DNA of 64,000 nucleotides from Bradyrhizobium diazoefficiens (GCF_016599855.1 NZ_CP067041.1:620001-684000), one strand, 5' to 3'; counted from the first letter of the stretch, positions 33,996 to 42,179 are shown. The notes: generated from the letters alone by a model not told the origin. Made by a program: numbers and translations.

Positions 33996-34916
33996 ATGCG
34001 CCCTTTGACGGCGATTTCGAGCGGCTTGTTGCTGGCAGCGTGCCTGCTGGCGACCGGTGTCTCCGCCCAGACCGGCGGCAGCGAAGGGCTTAGCCCGACG
34101 CTATCAGCCATCAAGAATGCGCACGCCGTGCGGCTCGGCTATCGCGAGAGCTCGCCGCCGTTCTCCTTCCTCGACCAGGCGGGCCGCCCGATCGGGTACA
34201 GCCTCGAACTCTGCGAGGCCATCGTCGAGGAGATCGGCGTCGAGGTCGACGACCCCAATCTCAGGATCGACTACGTCAAGGTCACCTCGGATGATCGCAT
34301 CGACGCGGTGCTCCAGAACAAGATCGATCTGGAATGCGGCTCGACCACGGCCAATTCCGAACGCGGCAGGCGCGTCGCGTTTTCGCCGCTGATGTTCGTG
34401 GCCGGCACCAAGCTGATGGTGCCGAAGGCCTCCACCGTCAAGTCCCTGACGGATTTGAAGGGCAAGACCATCGTGGTGACCAAGGGCACCACCAACGAGC
34501 AGGCGATCCAGGCGGCCGACAAGAAGTTCTCGCTGGGCCTGAACATCGTCGTCGGCCCCGATCACGAACAGTCGTATCAGATGCTGGTCGACGGCAAGGC
34601 CGACGCGTTCGCGACCGACGACATTCTCCTCTCGGGCCTGATCGTGCGCCACAAGGCGCAGGACAAGTTCCGCGTCACCGGCGACTATCTCTCCTATGAT
34701 CCCTACGGCATCATGTTCCGCAAGGGCGAGCCACAATTGTCAGCCGTGGTCGAGCGCACCTTCCGCAAGCTCGGCTCCAACCATGATCTCGTGCCGCTCT
34801 ACAACAAATGGTTCGTCGCGCGGATGCCGACCGGCGAGAAAATGAACGTGCCGATCTCGCTGCAGCTGGAAGAAGCCTTCAAGGCGATGGACGATTCGGC
34901 GAGCGCGAATAATTAG
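33996..34916 (+). CDS. Amino-acid-type periplasmic binding protein (family 3)
   Basis: The 306-residue protein has a signal peptide (about 1-24, ending SAQ) and the SBP_bac_3 fold: AHAVRLGYRESSPPFSFLDQAGRPIGYSLELCEAIVEE across about 42-80, then VLQNKIDLECGSTT and FATDDILLSGL. The binding pocket residues resemble those for glutamate/aspartate. It is immediately downstream of a DAACS symporter, with no ABC permease or ATPase gene nearby. It may serve an importer encoded elsewhere, or work with or sense for the symporter; the latter would be novel. Confidence 0.9.
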   Translation: MRPLTAISSGLLLAACLLATGVSAQTGGSEGLSPTLSAIKNAHAVRLGYRESSPPFSFLDQAGRPIGYSLELCEAIVEEIGVEVDDPNLRIDYVKVTSDDRIDAVLQNKIDLECGSTTANSERGRRVAFSPLMFVAGTKLMVPKASTVKSLTDLKGKTIVVTKGTTNEQAIQAADKKFSLGLNIVVGPDHEQSYQMLVDGKADAFATDDILLSGLIVRHKAQDKFRVTGDYLSYDPYGIMFRKGEPQLSAVVERTFRKLGSNHDLVPLYNKWFVARMPTGEKMNVPISLQLEEAFKAMDDSASANN

Positions 34917-34939
34917 CGCTTGCGCCGCAAGCTCGCTGC

Positions 34940-34966
34940 ACCCTCTCCCGCAAGGGGAGAAGGGAA
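34940..34966. terminator. GC-rich hairpin after the binding-protein gene
   Basis: CCCTCTCCC and GGGGAGAAGGG pair around a GCAA-type loop just after the binding-protein stop. It lies between convergent genes and may serve both; there is no U-tract. Confidence 0.4.
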
Positions 34967-34985
34967 GGCAGCGTGCGCGTGGCGC

Positions 34986-35789
34986 TCAGGCTTCTTTCCC
35001 AAACACCCGATCCAGCGCTGCATCATAAGTCGCCTGCACCAGTTCCGGATGCAGTTTCGCCAGCGCTTCCATCATCACGCCGGAATTGATCTCGAGCACG
35101 CGCCAGTCATCGCCGACACGCACCACGTCAATTGACGCAAAGGCGATGCCGATGGCGCTCGCAGCATCGATCGCGAGCTTGACGCAAGCTGCGCGAACCT
35201 CGCCGTCCTCCAGCAGCATTGGCTTTGCGCCGGCATCGAGATTGTGCCGCCAATCCGAACCGCGCTGCTTGCTGTAGACAACGAAGGGCACCTCATCGAG
35301 CAGCACCACACGGACCTCCTGCTCGATCGCGACATAGGGCGAGATCACGAGCCCGGTGCTCATCGAAAAGACTTCGCCAATCGCCTGGTCGAGTTCCGCC
35401 TCGGTCGTCACCCAAAAAACAGATCGTCCCGACGTTCCCTCGTTCGGCTTCACCACCACGCCTTGCGGATTGTCGTGAAGCAGACCAAGCATCGCCTGTC
35501 GCCAGGTGGGGCCAACAACATTTTCGCCCAGCTTCGGGTTGAGGAAGAGATGATGCGGAATGCAGGGCACGCCCTCGAGCCCCAGCGCGTCCGCAGTGGC
35601 CGATTTGTCGTTGGCGAGACGATGCGCGATCGCGCTGTTGAGGCCGATATCGTAACCGAAGGCGAAGCGACGCATCCCGCCACGGCGCATCGCGATCAGC
35701 CAGCCGTCGGCGCGGACATCGATGTCGATGCCACGAGCCGCGCAATAGCGCCTGATCGCCTGCACGAAGATCCGCTCACTGCTTGCCAT
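34986..35789 (-). CDS. ATP-grasp domain protein
   Basis: This 267-residue protein has an ATP-grasp domain: ANDKSATADALGLEGVPCIPH (N-terminal part), VVVKPNEGTSGRSVFWV (ATP-binding loop, about 112-128), EQEVRVVLLDEVPFVVYSKQRG and a metal-binding VLEINSGVMMEAL near the C-terminus. Relatives join an acid to an amine via an acylphosphate (RimK, cyanophycin synthetase, glutathione synthetase branch). It has no partner gene, so the substrates cannot be inferred. A 369-bp gene-free region follows its start, described separately. Confidence 0.85.
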   Translation of the reverse strand: MASSERIFVQAIRRYCAARGIDIDVRADGWLIAMRRGGMRRFAFGYDIGLNSAIAHRLANDKSATADALGLEGVPCIPHHLFLNPKLGENVVGPTWRQAMLGLLHDNPQGVVVKPNEGTSGRSVFWVTTEAELDQAIGEVFSMSTGLVISPYVAIEQEVRVVLLDEVPFVVYSKQRGSDWRHNLDAGAKPMLLEDGEVRAACVKLAIDAASAIGIAFASIDVVRVGDDWRVLEINSGVMMEALAKLHPELVQATYDAALDRVFGKEA

Positions 35790-35997
35790 ATCGTCGATCG
35801 TTCCAGTCTAAAACCGCGAAAATGCGGGAAACGGCGCCAAGCGGCGTGAAAATCAGAACTATTCTTAATGAAATTCTCGCGAGCGCGCTGGAAATTAACT
35901 GCTGCGATCGTGCCCGGCGGGGAAAAGAAATTGCCCGTCGCGCGCTCGCGGCAGCAGATTCATTAACAATGCGACGAATCCCGCTGCGAATGCAGGT

Positions 35998-36011
35998 TTG
36001 ATCGGCGTCAA
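35998..36011 (+). promoter_or_regulatory. FixK/FNR-type box upstream of ferredoxin-NADP reductase
   Basis: TTGATCGGCGTCAA matches TTGA-N6-TCAA, the core of rhizobial FixK2/FNR-class sites. It lies about 148 bp before the reductase ATG. If centred near -41.5, transcription would begin near 36046, leaving a leader of about 110 bases. Confidence 0.5.
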
Positions 36012-36109
36012 TTGCAGCCGGATCGAGGTTGATTATTGGCCTCAATGGCGTAGATCACACACGCGAAATCCTCCGCCATGGCAATGGTGTCCGCCCCGTT
36101 TTCAGGGCT

Positions 36110-36126
36110 GGGCAACGCTTTTGCCC
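36110..36126 (+). promoter_or_regulatory. Leader hairpin of ferredoxin-NADP reductase gene
   Basis: GGGCAA-CGCTT-TTGCCC is a perfect six-pair stem 32 bases before the ATG. It may affect message stability or translation; no riboswitch class is recognised. Confidence 0.35.
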
Positions 36127-36158
36127 TAAAACCGCAATTATTCGGAATATCGAAAACC

Positions 36159-36932
36159 ATGAGCGCGTTTTACCGAGAGAAGGTTGTTTCCGTCCAGCAC
36201 TGGACCGACACGTTGTTCAGCTTCCGCGCCACGCGCGATACCGGCTTCCGTTTCCAGAACGGCCAGTTCGCCATGATCGGCCTTGAGGTCGACGGCCGTC
36301 CGCTGCTGCGCGCCTACAGCATGGCGAGCGCCAATCACGAGGAAGAGCTCGAGTTCTTCTCGATCAAGGTACAGGACGGTCCGCTCACCTCACGCCTGCA
36401 GAAGATCAAGGAAGGCGACACCATCCTGGTCGGCCGCAAGGCGACCGGCACGCTGATCACCGACAACCTCATCCCCGGCAAGCGGCTGATGCTGCTCTCG
36501 ACCGGCACCGGCCTCGCGCCCTTCGCCAGTCTGATCAAGGACCCCGAGGTCTATGACCAGTTCGAGAGCATCGTGCTGGTGCACGGCTGCCGCCAGGTGT
36601 CCGAGCTCGCCTATGGCGAGAAGCTCGTCGCGAATTTGCGCGAGGACGAGCTGTTCGGTGAGCTGCTCGCCGACAAGCTGATCTACTACCCGACCGTGAC
36701 CCGCGAGCCGTTCAAGAACCGCGGCCGCATCACCGACCTCATCAATTCCGGCCAGATCTTCAACGACATCGGACAGGCCCCGCTCGACATCGAGACCGAC
36801 CGCGTCATGATGTGCGGCAGCCCGGCGATGCTGGAAGAGCTGAAGGTGTTGTTCGAGAGCCGCGATTTCATCGAGGGGTCCGGCAACAAGCCCGGCCATT
36901 TCGTGATCGAGAAGGCCTTCGTCGAGCGGTAA
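36159..36932 (+). CDS. fpr: Ferredoxin--NADP+ reductase
   Basis: The start at 36159 gives MSAFYREKVVSVQHWTDTLF, a typical bacterial Fpr N-terminus; 257 residues. FAD-binding RAYSMAS (RxYS) and the phosphate loop follow, then the NADP domain motif LLSTGTGLAPFASLIKDP, VHGCRQVSELAYG and MMCGSPAMLEEL. It ends in EKAFVER, the C-terminal extension expected for subclass I enzymes. It moves electrons between NADPH and ferredoxin or flavodoxin, for instance in nitrogen fixation or oxidative stress. A FixK-type box upstream suggests low-oxygen control. Confidence 0.94.
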   Translation: MSAFYREKVVSVQHWTDTLFSFRATRDTGFRFQNGQFAMIGLEVDGRPLLRAYSMASANHEEELEFFSIKVQDGPLTSRLQKIKEGDTILVGRKATGTLITDNLIPGKRLMLLSTGTGLAPFASLIKDPEVYDQFESIVLVHGCRQVSELAYGEKLVANLREDELFGELLADKLIYYPTVTREPFKNRGRITDLINSGQIFNDIGQAPLDIETDRVMMCGSPAMLEELKVLFESRDFIEGSGNKPGHFVIEKAFVER

Positions 36933-36962
36933 GGGCCAAGGGCCGCTCGATTGCCCTCTTGG

Positions 36963-37087
36963 CGTCGTCCTGGCGAAAAGCCAGGACCCATACCCACCGA
37001 GTCAAGTGTGGCGAAGACTGGCGGTTGTCAGTCATCGAGATAACCCCTCCCTGGGGTAACGGGTCCTGGCTCTCGCCAGGACGACGG
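36963..37087. repeat. Palindromic intergenic element, family A copy 4
   Basis: CGTCGTCCTGGCGAAAAGCC is matched by a complement near 37068-37087, with CAGGACCCATA and TAACGGGTCCTG inside. It fills much of the gap between fpr and the glutamate-synthase-like gene. The remaining 180 bp hold a CAGCCCG/CGGGCTG hairpin near 37150-37170 and no gene. Confidence 0.82.
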
Positions 37088-37276
37088 TGGTGAGGTAAAC
37101 GCCTTCCCCGGATAACCGCCCCTCCCTCGCACATCCTGTTGCACTGCAGCAGCCCGCCCATCGGGCTGATTGATTTGTCACGGCCAAATTCGCTAGCCTG
37201 AAACAACGGCCGCGTCATATCCGTATGACAGGCGCAGGCGTATCGTACCGCCTCAGCTGGCGAGAGGATGGGAATC

Positions 37277-38980
37277 GTGGCCGACAACAACAAGATGCAG
37301 GAAGCGCCCAACTCCCCATCGCCCAAGCGCCTGCCGCTGGCGGAGGAGGGGATCATGGAAGCCCTGCTGCTTCCGTTCTCCCCGCGCTTCATCATCCTGA
37401 CGATCTGCGCGGTCATCACTGCGCTGCTGGTCGGCATCGGCATTGCCGACCGCAAGATCTTCGACGTCCTGCTGATCCCGATCGCGATCTTCGGCGCGCT
37501 GACGCTGCTCGGCATCCGCGATCTCATGCAGAAGGGCCACGCGGTCCTGCGCAACTACCCGATCTCGGCGCATATCCGCTTCCTGCTCGAAGAGATCCGC
37601 CCGGAGATGCGGCAGTATTTCTTCGAGAGCGAGAAGGACGGCATGCCGTTCTCGCGCGATATCCGCGCGGTGGTCTATCAGCGCGCCAAGATGCAGCTCG
37701 ACAAGCGTCCCTTCGGCACCCAGGAGGACGTCTATCGCCAGGGTTATGAGTGGATGCATCACTCGGTGTCGCCGAAGGCGCATGCCGGGGAGAAGTTTCG
37801 CGTCACCATCGGCGGACCGGACTGCGCAAAACCCTATTCGGCTTCGGTGTTCAACATCTCGGCGATGAGCTTTGGCGCACTCAGCCCGAACGCAGTGCGC
37901 GCGCTCAATGCCGGCGCCAAGAAGGGCGGCTTCGCCCATGACACTGGCGAGGGCGGCGTCAGCCCCTATCACCGCGAGATGGGCGGCGACATCATCTGGG
38001 AGATTGGCTCCGGCTATTTCGGCTGCCGTCATCTCGACGGCTCCTTCGATCCGGATGCGTTCGCACGCGTTGCGAGCCAGGACCAGATCAAGATGGTCGA
38101 GCTCAAGATCAGCCAGGGCGCCAAGCCCGGCCATGGCGGCGTGTTGCCGGCGGCGAAAGTCTCCGAGGAGATCTCCAAGATCCGCGGCGTCGCGATGGGC
38201 GAGGACTGCATCTCGCCGGCCTCGCATCGCGCCTTCTCGACGCCAACAGGCATGATGCAGTTCATCGCGGAGATGCGAAAGCTGTCCGGCGGCAAGCCGG
38301 CCGGCTTCAAGCTCTGCATCGGCCATCCCTGGGAATTCCTGGCGATCTGCAAGGCGATGCTGCAGACCGGCATCTATCCCGATTTCATCGTCGTCGACGG
38401 TAACGAGGGCGGCACCGGTGCCGCCCCGCTGGAGTTCATGGACCATCTAGGCATGCCGATGCGCGAGGGCGTCAATTTCGTCCACAACGCGCTGGTCGGC
38501 ATCAATGCACGCGATCGCATCAGGATCGGCGCGTCCGGCAAGATCGCGACCGCCTTCGACATGGCGCGCGCGATGGCGATCGGCGCCGACTGGTGCAATT
38601 CGGCGCGCGGCTTCATGTTCTCGCTCGGCTGCATCCAGTCGTTGAGCTGCCATACCGACCGCTGTCCGACCGGCGTCGCCACCCAGGACCCGACGCGGGC
38701 CCGCGCGCTCTACGTGCCGCTCAAGGTCGACCGCGTGCACAATTATCATCACGCCACGCTGCACTCGCTGGCCGAGCTGATCGCCGCGGCCGGCCTCGAA
38801 CATCCGCAGCAGCTGCGCCCGGTCCATTTCAGTCAGCGGACTTCGACCACGCATGTGCAATCCTTCGCCCAACTCTATCCGGCGCTACGTCCGGGCGAGC
38901 TGCTCGAAGGCACCGAGGACCCGCGGTTCCGCGACGCCTGGCGGATGGCGCGGGCGGAGACGTTCCAGCCGGCGCTATGA
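37277..38980 (+). CDS. FMN-binding glutamate-synthase-like protein, membrane-anchored
   Basis: From a GTG with an AGAGG site at nine bases the product has about 567 residues; an ATG at 37268 is the alternative. Residues about 35-80 form two membrane helices. The rest is the GltB synthase barrel: FNISAMSFGALSPNAV, GEGGVSPYH, the glycine-rich ELKISQGAKPGHGG, DGNEGGTGAAP, and Cys-rich FSLGCIQSLSCHTDRCPTGV, where the 3Fe-4S cysteines of glutamate synthase lie. It lacks the glutaminase domain. It may make glutamate from ammonia or act on another substrate; function unproven. Confidence 0.88.
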   Translation: MADNNKMQEAPNSPSPKRLPLAEEGIMEALLLPFSPRFIILTICAVITALLVGIGIADRKIFDVLLIPIAIFGALTLLGIRDLMQKGHAVLRNYPISAHIRFLLEEIRPEMRQYFFESEKDGMPFSRDIRAVVYQRAKMQLDKRPFGTQEDVYRQGYEWMHHSVSPKAHAGEKFRVTIGGPDCAKPYSASVFNISAMSFGALSPNAVRALNAGAKKGGFAHDTGEGGVSPYHREMGGDIIWEIGSGYFGCRHLDGSFDPDAFARVASQDQIKMVELKISQGAKPGHGGVLPAAKVSEEISKIRGVAMGEDCISPASHRAFSTPTGMMQFIAEMRKLSGGKPAGFKLCIGHPWEFLAICKAMLQTGIYPDFIVVDGNEGGTGAAPLEFMDHLGMPMREGVNFVHNALVGINARDRIRIGASGKIATAFDMARAMAIGADWCNSARGFMFSLGCIQSLSCHTDRCPTGVATQDPTRARALYVPLKVDRVHNYHHATLHSLAELIAAAGLEHPQQLRPVHFSQRTSTTHVQSFAQLYPALRPGELLEGTEDPRFRDAWRMARAETFQPAL

Positions 38981-39081
38981 GTGGCCACCGCACTGCATGA
39001 TACCCACCCGGCCGTGGAGTAAATCGTCGCGAGCCCGTCGCATCTTAACCTTTGTGTCAGCTTCGGGTGTAAATTGGTCTG

Positions 39082-39321
39082 ATGGACGAGCGGCGCGACA
39101 AATCCAGGCATCGCGTATTGAAGGCCGGAACCATCGAGTTCGGCGGCGGCGCGATCGATTGCACCGTCCGCAATTTCTCCGATACCGGCGCAGCCCTCAA
39201 CGTCACCAGCCCCGTTGGTATCCCCGAGCAGTTCACCCTGTCCATCAAGGCCGCCGGAGAGCATCTGCGCTGCACCGTGGTGTGGCGCAAGGAGAAGCGG
39301 ATCGGCGTGAGGTTCGGGTGA
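39082..39321 (+). CDS. PilZ domain protein
   Basis: This 79-residue protein is a single PilZ domain. The c-di-GMP-binding motifs are RRDKSRHRV near the N-terminus (RxxxR) and NFSDTGAAL (D/NxSxxG type). WRKEKRIGVRFG is the usual end. It likely binds c-di-GMP as a free effector, affecting motility, polysaccharide or surface properties. There is no operon partner; a palindromic repeat and an IS element follow. Confidence 0.85.
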   Translation: MDERRDKSRHRVLKAGTIEFGGGAIDCTVRNFSDTGAALNVTSPVGIPEQFTLSIKAAGEHLRCTVVWRKEKRIGVRFG

Positions 39322-39353
39322 GCGCCTAGGGCGAGCTCGCGCAACAAATTCCG

Positions 39354-39513
39354 GTGTCGTCCCGAACAAGCGTAGCTCCCGACAACGCGTAGCGTTGTCT
39401 GGAGCGGAGCGCAGATCCGGGACCCAGACCGCGTGATCTATCAATCGCAGTTGGTCGCAGTACCGAACGGCGAGTCTTCGCCAAACCCCTTCTCGGGAGT
39501 ATGGGTCCCGGAT
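39354..39513. repeat. Palindromic intergenic element, family A copy 5, left part
   Basis: The element starts GTCGTCCCGAACAAGCG and runs through GATCCGGGACCCAG to ATGGGTCCCGGAT, where it is cut by the IS110-type element. Its right arm resumes at 40813 with GATCTGCGC and ends CTTGTCCGGGATGAC. Confidence 0.8.
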
Positions 39514-39549
39514 TGCATGTTGTTGGCGTCTTCCTGGTGGAAGATCGGA

Positions 39550-39614
39550 CGCCGGCGGGACCTCGCGGTCCCGGAAGATCTTGACGATCGTGCTGATCTG
39601 GAGGCCCGCCGGCG
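39550..39614 (+). ncRNA. Candidate bridge-RNA region, left end of IS110 element
   Basis: CGCCGGCGGG (39550-39559) pairs perfectly with CCCGCCGGCG (39605-39614), and GGGACC-TCGC-GGTCCC (39557-39572) forms an internal or alternative hairpin. IS110 elements encode a structured RNA in a non-coding end that guides the recombinase. This is a structural candidate only; the guide loops have not been assigned. Confidence 0.4.
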
Positions 39615-39707
39615 CTTCTGGGTCCGGGCACGAACGGTAGAAAGGGCTCTTCGCCCGTTTGCAATCCAGTGCTCGCTCCGGACCCGACTAGGATGAGGGA
39701 GGTCGGT

Positions 39708-40659
39708 ATGAACGGCAAGCGTGTCATTGGGATTGATGTCGGCAAATCCTGGTTGGATGTATCAGCGGAAGGCTGCGAGCGGCTGCGGCGGTATGGCAAC
39801 GATGCGGCCGCAATTGCGGCTCTGGTTGAGCAGCTCGATCCCGCTGAGGACCTCGTGGTGTTCGAGCGCACCGGTGGCTGGGAACGGAACCTGGAAGCGG
39901 CGCTGGCGGACAGGATGAATTCCGTGGGCCGTGGTTCACTCGCAGCGGGTCAAGGCCTTTCGCCAAGTGCGAGGGATCAAGGCCAAAACAGACCGGATTG
40001 ACGCGCGGTTGCTGCGAGACTATGGGCGCGACCGCTTGAATGCCGGCGAGCTGCGCCTGGGCCGCCGGGAAGATGTAACGCTGGATTGCCTGATGGCGCG
40101 ACAGCGGCAGCTCAAGGCAATACGGCATGCGGAGACCTGCCGCCTGGCAACCGCGCCATTGGACGCGGTCCGCAGCTCGATCGCGCACATGATCGCTCAT
40201 CTGGATGAGGCCCTCGCAGCGATTGCTGTCGAGCTTGCTCGGCACGAGGACGAACACCCGGAGCTGGCATTCAAAGAAGAGGTTCTGTGTAACCAGATCG
40301 GCGTTGCCGAACAGACCGCACGCGGTCTGCTGGCGGGGCTGCCGGAACTCGGCAGGTTTGGCTGCAAGGAGATTACTGCCCTCGGCGGATTGGCTCCCCG
40401 CGTTCACGAGAGCGGGAGCATACGCAAGCGCCGCGGGCTGGCGCCTGGGCGCACGTCAATCAAGGTTGTCCTGTTTAACCCCGCGCGCACGGCCATGCGG
40501 TTCGACCCGCAGATCAAGCAGTTCTGCAGCCGGCTGCGGGCACGGGGCAAGCCCGGCAAGGTGATTATGGTCGCCGTGATGCGCAAGATGCTGGTGCGGC
40601 TGAACGCTCAGTTGCGGGATGCAATGGCGAAGGCTCCCGCTGCAGCCGCGGCACGCTGA
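39708..40659 (+). pseudogene. IS110-family transposase, frameshifted
   Basis: An ATG at 39708 with GGGAGG starts NGKRVIGIDVGKSWLDVS, the first Asp of the DEDD RuvC-like domain; FERTGGWERNLEAALADR holds the Glu. The frame then shifts at about 39915-39918 (one extra base before ATTCCGTGG) and continues as WAVVHSQRVKAFRQVRG, with KTDRIDARLL (Asp-Asp) and the C-terminal Transposase_20 part (LLAGLPELGR, ALGGLAPRV). Because of the shift no full-length recombinase is made. The C-terminal CNQIGVAEQTARG departs from the usual PGxGxxTA motif, a sign of further decay. Confidence 0.85.
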
Positions 40660-40701
40660 GGCGTCGATCACGGCAGCAGCTCGCGGCATCGCGCGGAGAT
40701 A

Positions 40702-40753
40702 GTCAAGGCTGGCCGAAGGCCACCGCCGAGAGGCGGGGCGCAGCCGCCTTGAC
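40702..40753 (+). ncRNA. Candidate structured RNA, right end of IS110 element
   Basis: GTCAAGGC (40702-40709) pairs with GCCTTGAC (40746-40753). It encloses TGGCC-GAA-GGCCA and CCGCC-GAGA-GGCGG (GNRA-type loop), making a three-way structure directly after the transposase. IS1111-type relatives carry their guide RNA in the downstream end, so this is a second candidate for the element's RNA. Confidence 0.4.
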
Positions 40754-40812
40754 CATCGAGCACGATGCCGCATCCTCTGCCTTCAATCGACCCCTTGACA
40801 CGCAACACGGTA

Positions 40813-40850
40813 GATCTGCGCGCGCTTGAGGCGCGCTTGTCCGGGATGAC
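40813..40850. repeat. Palindromic intergenic element, family A copy 5, right part
   Basis: GATCTGCGCGCGCTTG..CTTGTCCGGGATGAC completes the element begun at 39354. Rejoining the two parts restores the outer arms of family A. Confidence 0.7.
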
Positions 40851-40880
40851 AGTTGGGATGGGGCTCACTCCGCCGCGTAC

Positions 40881-42179
40881 TCACCCCGTCTCGACTTCCC
40901 CCGTCCGGCTCGCCAGGATCTTGTCGATCCTCCTGCCGTCGAGATCGACCACCTCGATATGCCAGCCGGCGAAGTCGAACGCGTCGCCGACGTTCGGCAG
41001 CATGGCGAATTGCTGCAGTACCAGTCCCGCCACAGTGTTGTAACCGTGATTCGGCGGCAGCTCGATGCCGAGAAGTTCGCCGAACTCGTCGACCGGCATC
41101 CAGCCTGAGACGAGCAGAGAATCGTCCGCGCGCCTGACATAGGCTGGCTCCGGCGGGCCTTCCTCGGAATGGAAAGCACCGACGATCGACTCCAGAATAT
41201 CCGCTGCCGTCACCACGCCTTCGAAGGCGCCGTACTCGTCATGGACGAGGCCGATATGCACGGGCGCCGCCTTCAGGATCGCGAGCACGTCGCGCGCGTC
41301 CGCGGATGCCGGAATGATCGGCGTCTCCCGCACCAGCGTGCGCAAATCGGGCGCGCGTTCGCGCATATAGGCAACGAGCAAATCCTTGGCCTGGAGCACG
41401 CCGATCGGCTTGTCGCGGTCACCGTCGCAAACGGGAAAGCGCGAATGCGGGCTCTTCGCGATCAGCGCCTGGATTGCCTCCTGATCATCGTTCAGATCGA
41501 TCTCGTCGACCTCCGTGCGCGGCGTCATCACGGCGCCGACCGGGCGGTCGCCGAGCCGCATCACGCCGACGATCATCTCCTTTTCGCCGGGCTCGAGCAC
41601 CCCGGCGCTTTCGGCTTCGCGGACGAGATGATGGATCTCGTCCTCCGACACCTTCTCCTCGGCCTTGCCGCCGCGGCCGAGCAGGGCGAGAAGCAGCTTG
41701 CCGGAGAGATCGAGCAGGAACACGAGCGGTAGCGAGACCTTCGCAAGCACATCCATTGCGGGCGCGACCTTGACCGCGATGCTCTCAGGGTCGCGCAGCG
41801 CGACCTGCTTCGGCACCAGCTCGCCGACGATCAGGGTCGCATAGGTGATGATGGTGACGACGACGCCGACACCGACGATGTCGGCGACGCCGGAAGACAG
41901 GCCGAGCTTCACCAGCGATTGCGTCAGCCGCTGTCCGAGCGTTGCGCCGGAGAATGCGCCCGAGAGCACGCCCACCAGCGTGATGCCGATCTGCACTGTC
42001 GAAAGGAATTTTCCGGGGTCGGCCGCAAGCCGCAGCGCGCGCTCGGCGCCGCGCACGCCCTTGGCGGCAAGCAGCGACAGCCGCGCCGTGCGCGATGAGA
42101 CCACGGCGAGCTCGGACATCGATAACAGGCCGTTGATGACGATCAGGATGACGACAATGATGAGTTCGACGGACAACAT
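40881..42179 (-). CDS. Hemolysin family/CorC-HlyC protein (CNNM-CBS-CorC)
   Basis: The 432-residue protein starts MLSVELIIVVILIVINGLL. Its layout is a CNNM membrane domain (about 1-190, four helices), a pair of CBS domains (about 210-335: MTPRTEVDEIDLND, RFPVCDGDRDKPIGVLQAKDL, PVHIGLVHDEYGAFEGVVTAADILESIVG) and a C-terminal CorC_HlyC domain (about 350-428). Bacterial relatives work in Mg2+ or cobalt efflux or transport; haemolysis is a historic name. It has no operon partner. An ATG is used; a GTG three codons upstream is possible. Confidence 0.9.
   Translation of the reverse strand: MLSVELIIVVILIVINGLLSMSELAVVSSRTARLSLLAAKGVRGAERALRLAADPGKFLSTVQIGITLVGVLSGAFSGATLGQRLTQSLVKLGLSSGVADIVGVGVVVTIITYATLIVGELVPKQVALRDPESIAVKVAPAMDVLAKVSLPLVFLLDLSGKLLLALLGRGGKAEEKVSEDEIHHLVREAESAGVLEPGEKEMIVGVMRLGDRPVGAVMTPRTEVDEIDLNDDQEAIQALIAKSPHSRFPVCDGDRDKPIGVLQAKDLLVAYMRERAPDLRTLVRETPIIPASADARDVLAILKAAPVHIGLVHDEYGAFEGVVTAADILESIVGAFHSEEGPPEPAYVRRADDSLLVSGWMPVDEFGELLGIELPPNHGYNTVAGLVLQQFAMLPNVGDAFDFAGWHIEVVDLDGRRIDKILASRTGEVETG

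Larger units (their letters stand above)
35790..36158. other. Gene-free region between ATP-grasp and ferredoxin reductase genes
   Basis: No convincing gene is seen in these 369 bp. It must hold the promoters of the two divergent flanking genes. Visible elements are a FixK/FNR-like box (35998-36011) and a leader hairpin (36110-36126). Confidence 0.6.
39514..40812 (+). mobile_element. IS110-family element, about 1.3 kb, inactivated
   Basis: The limits come from the split palindromic element around it: family A sequence stops at 39513 and resumes at 40813. The element has about 194 bp of non-coding left end, a frameshifted DEDD-type transposase and about 153 bp of right end. GAT is found at both junctions, which may be a coincidence or the target core. 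No long terminal inverted repeats were seen, as expected for this family. Confidence 0.75.

Noticed and set aside
36078..36158. Longer N-terminus for ferredoxin-NADP reductase from ATG 36078
   Set aside because: The extra 27 residues are not family-like, and MSAFYREKVV at 36159 matches the normal start.
39511..40815. GAT at both IS junctions as a target-site duplication
   Set aside because: Three bases can match by chance and IS110 elements usually make no duplication, so only a possible core was noted.
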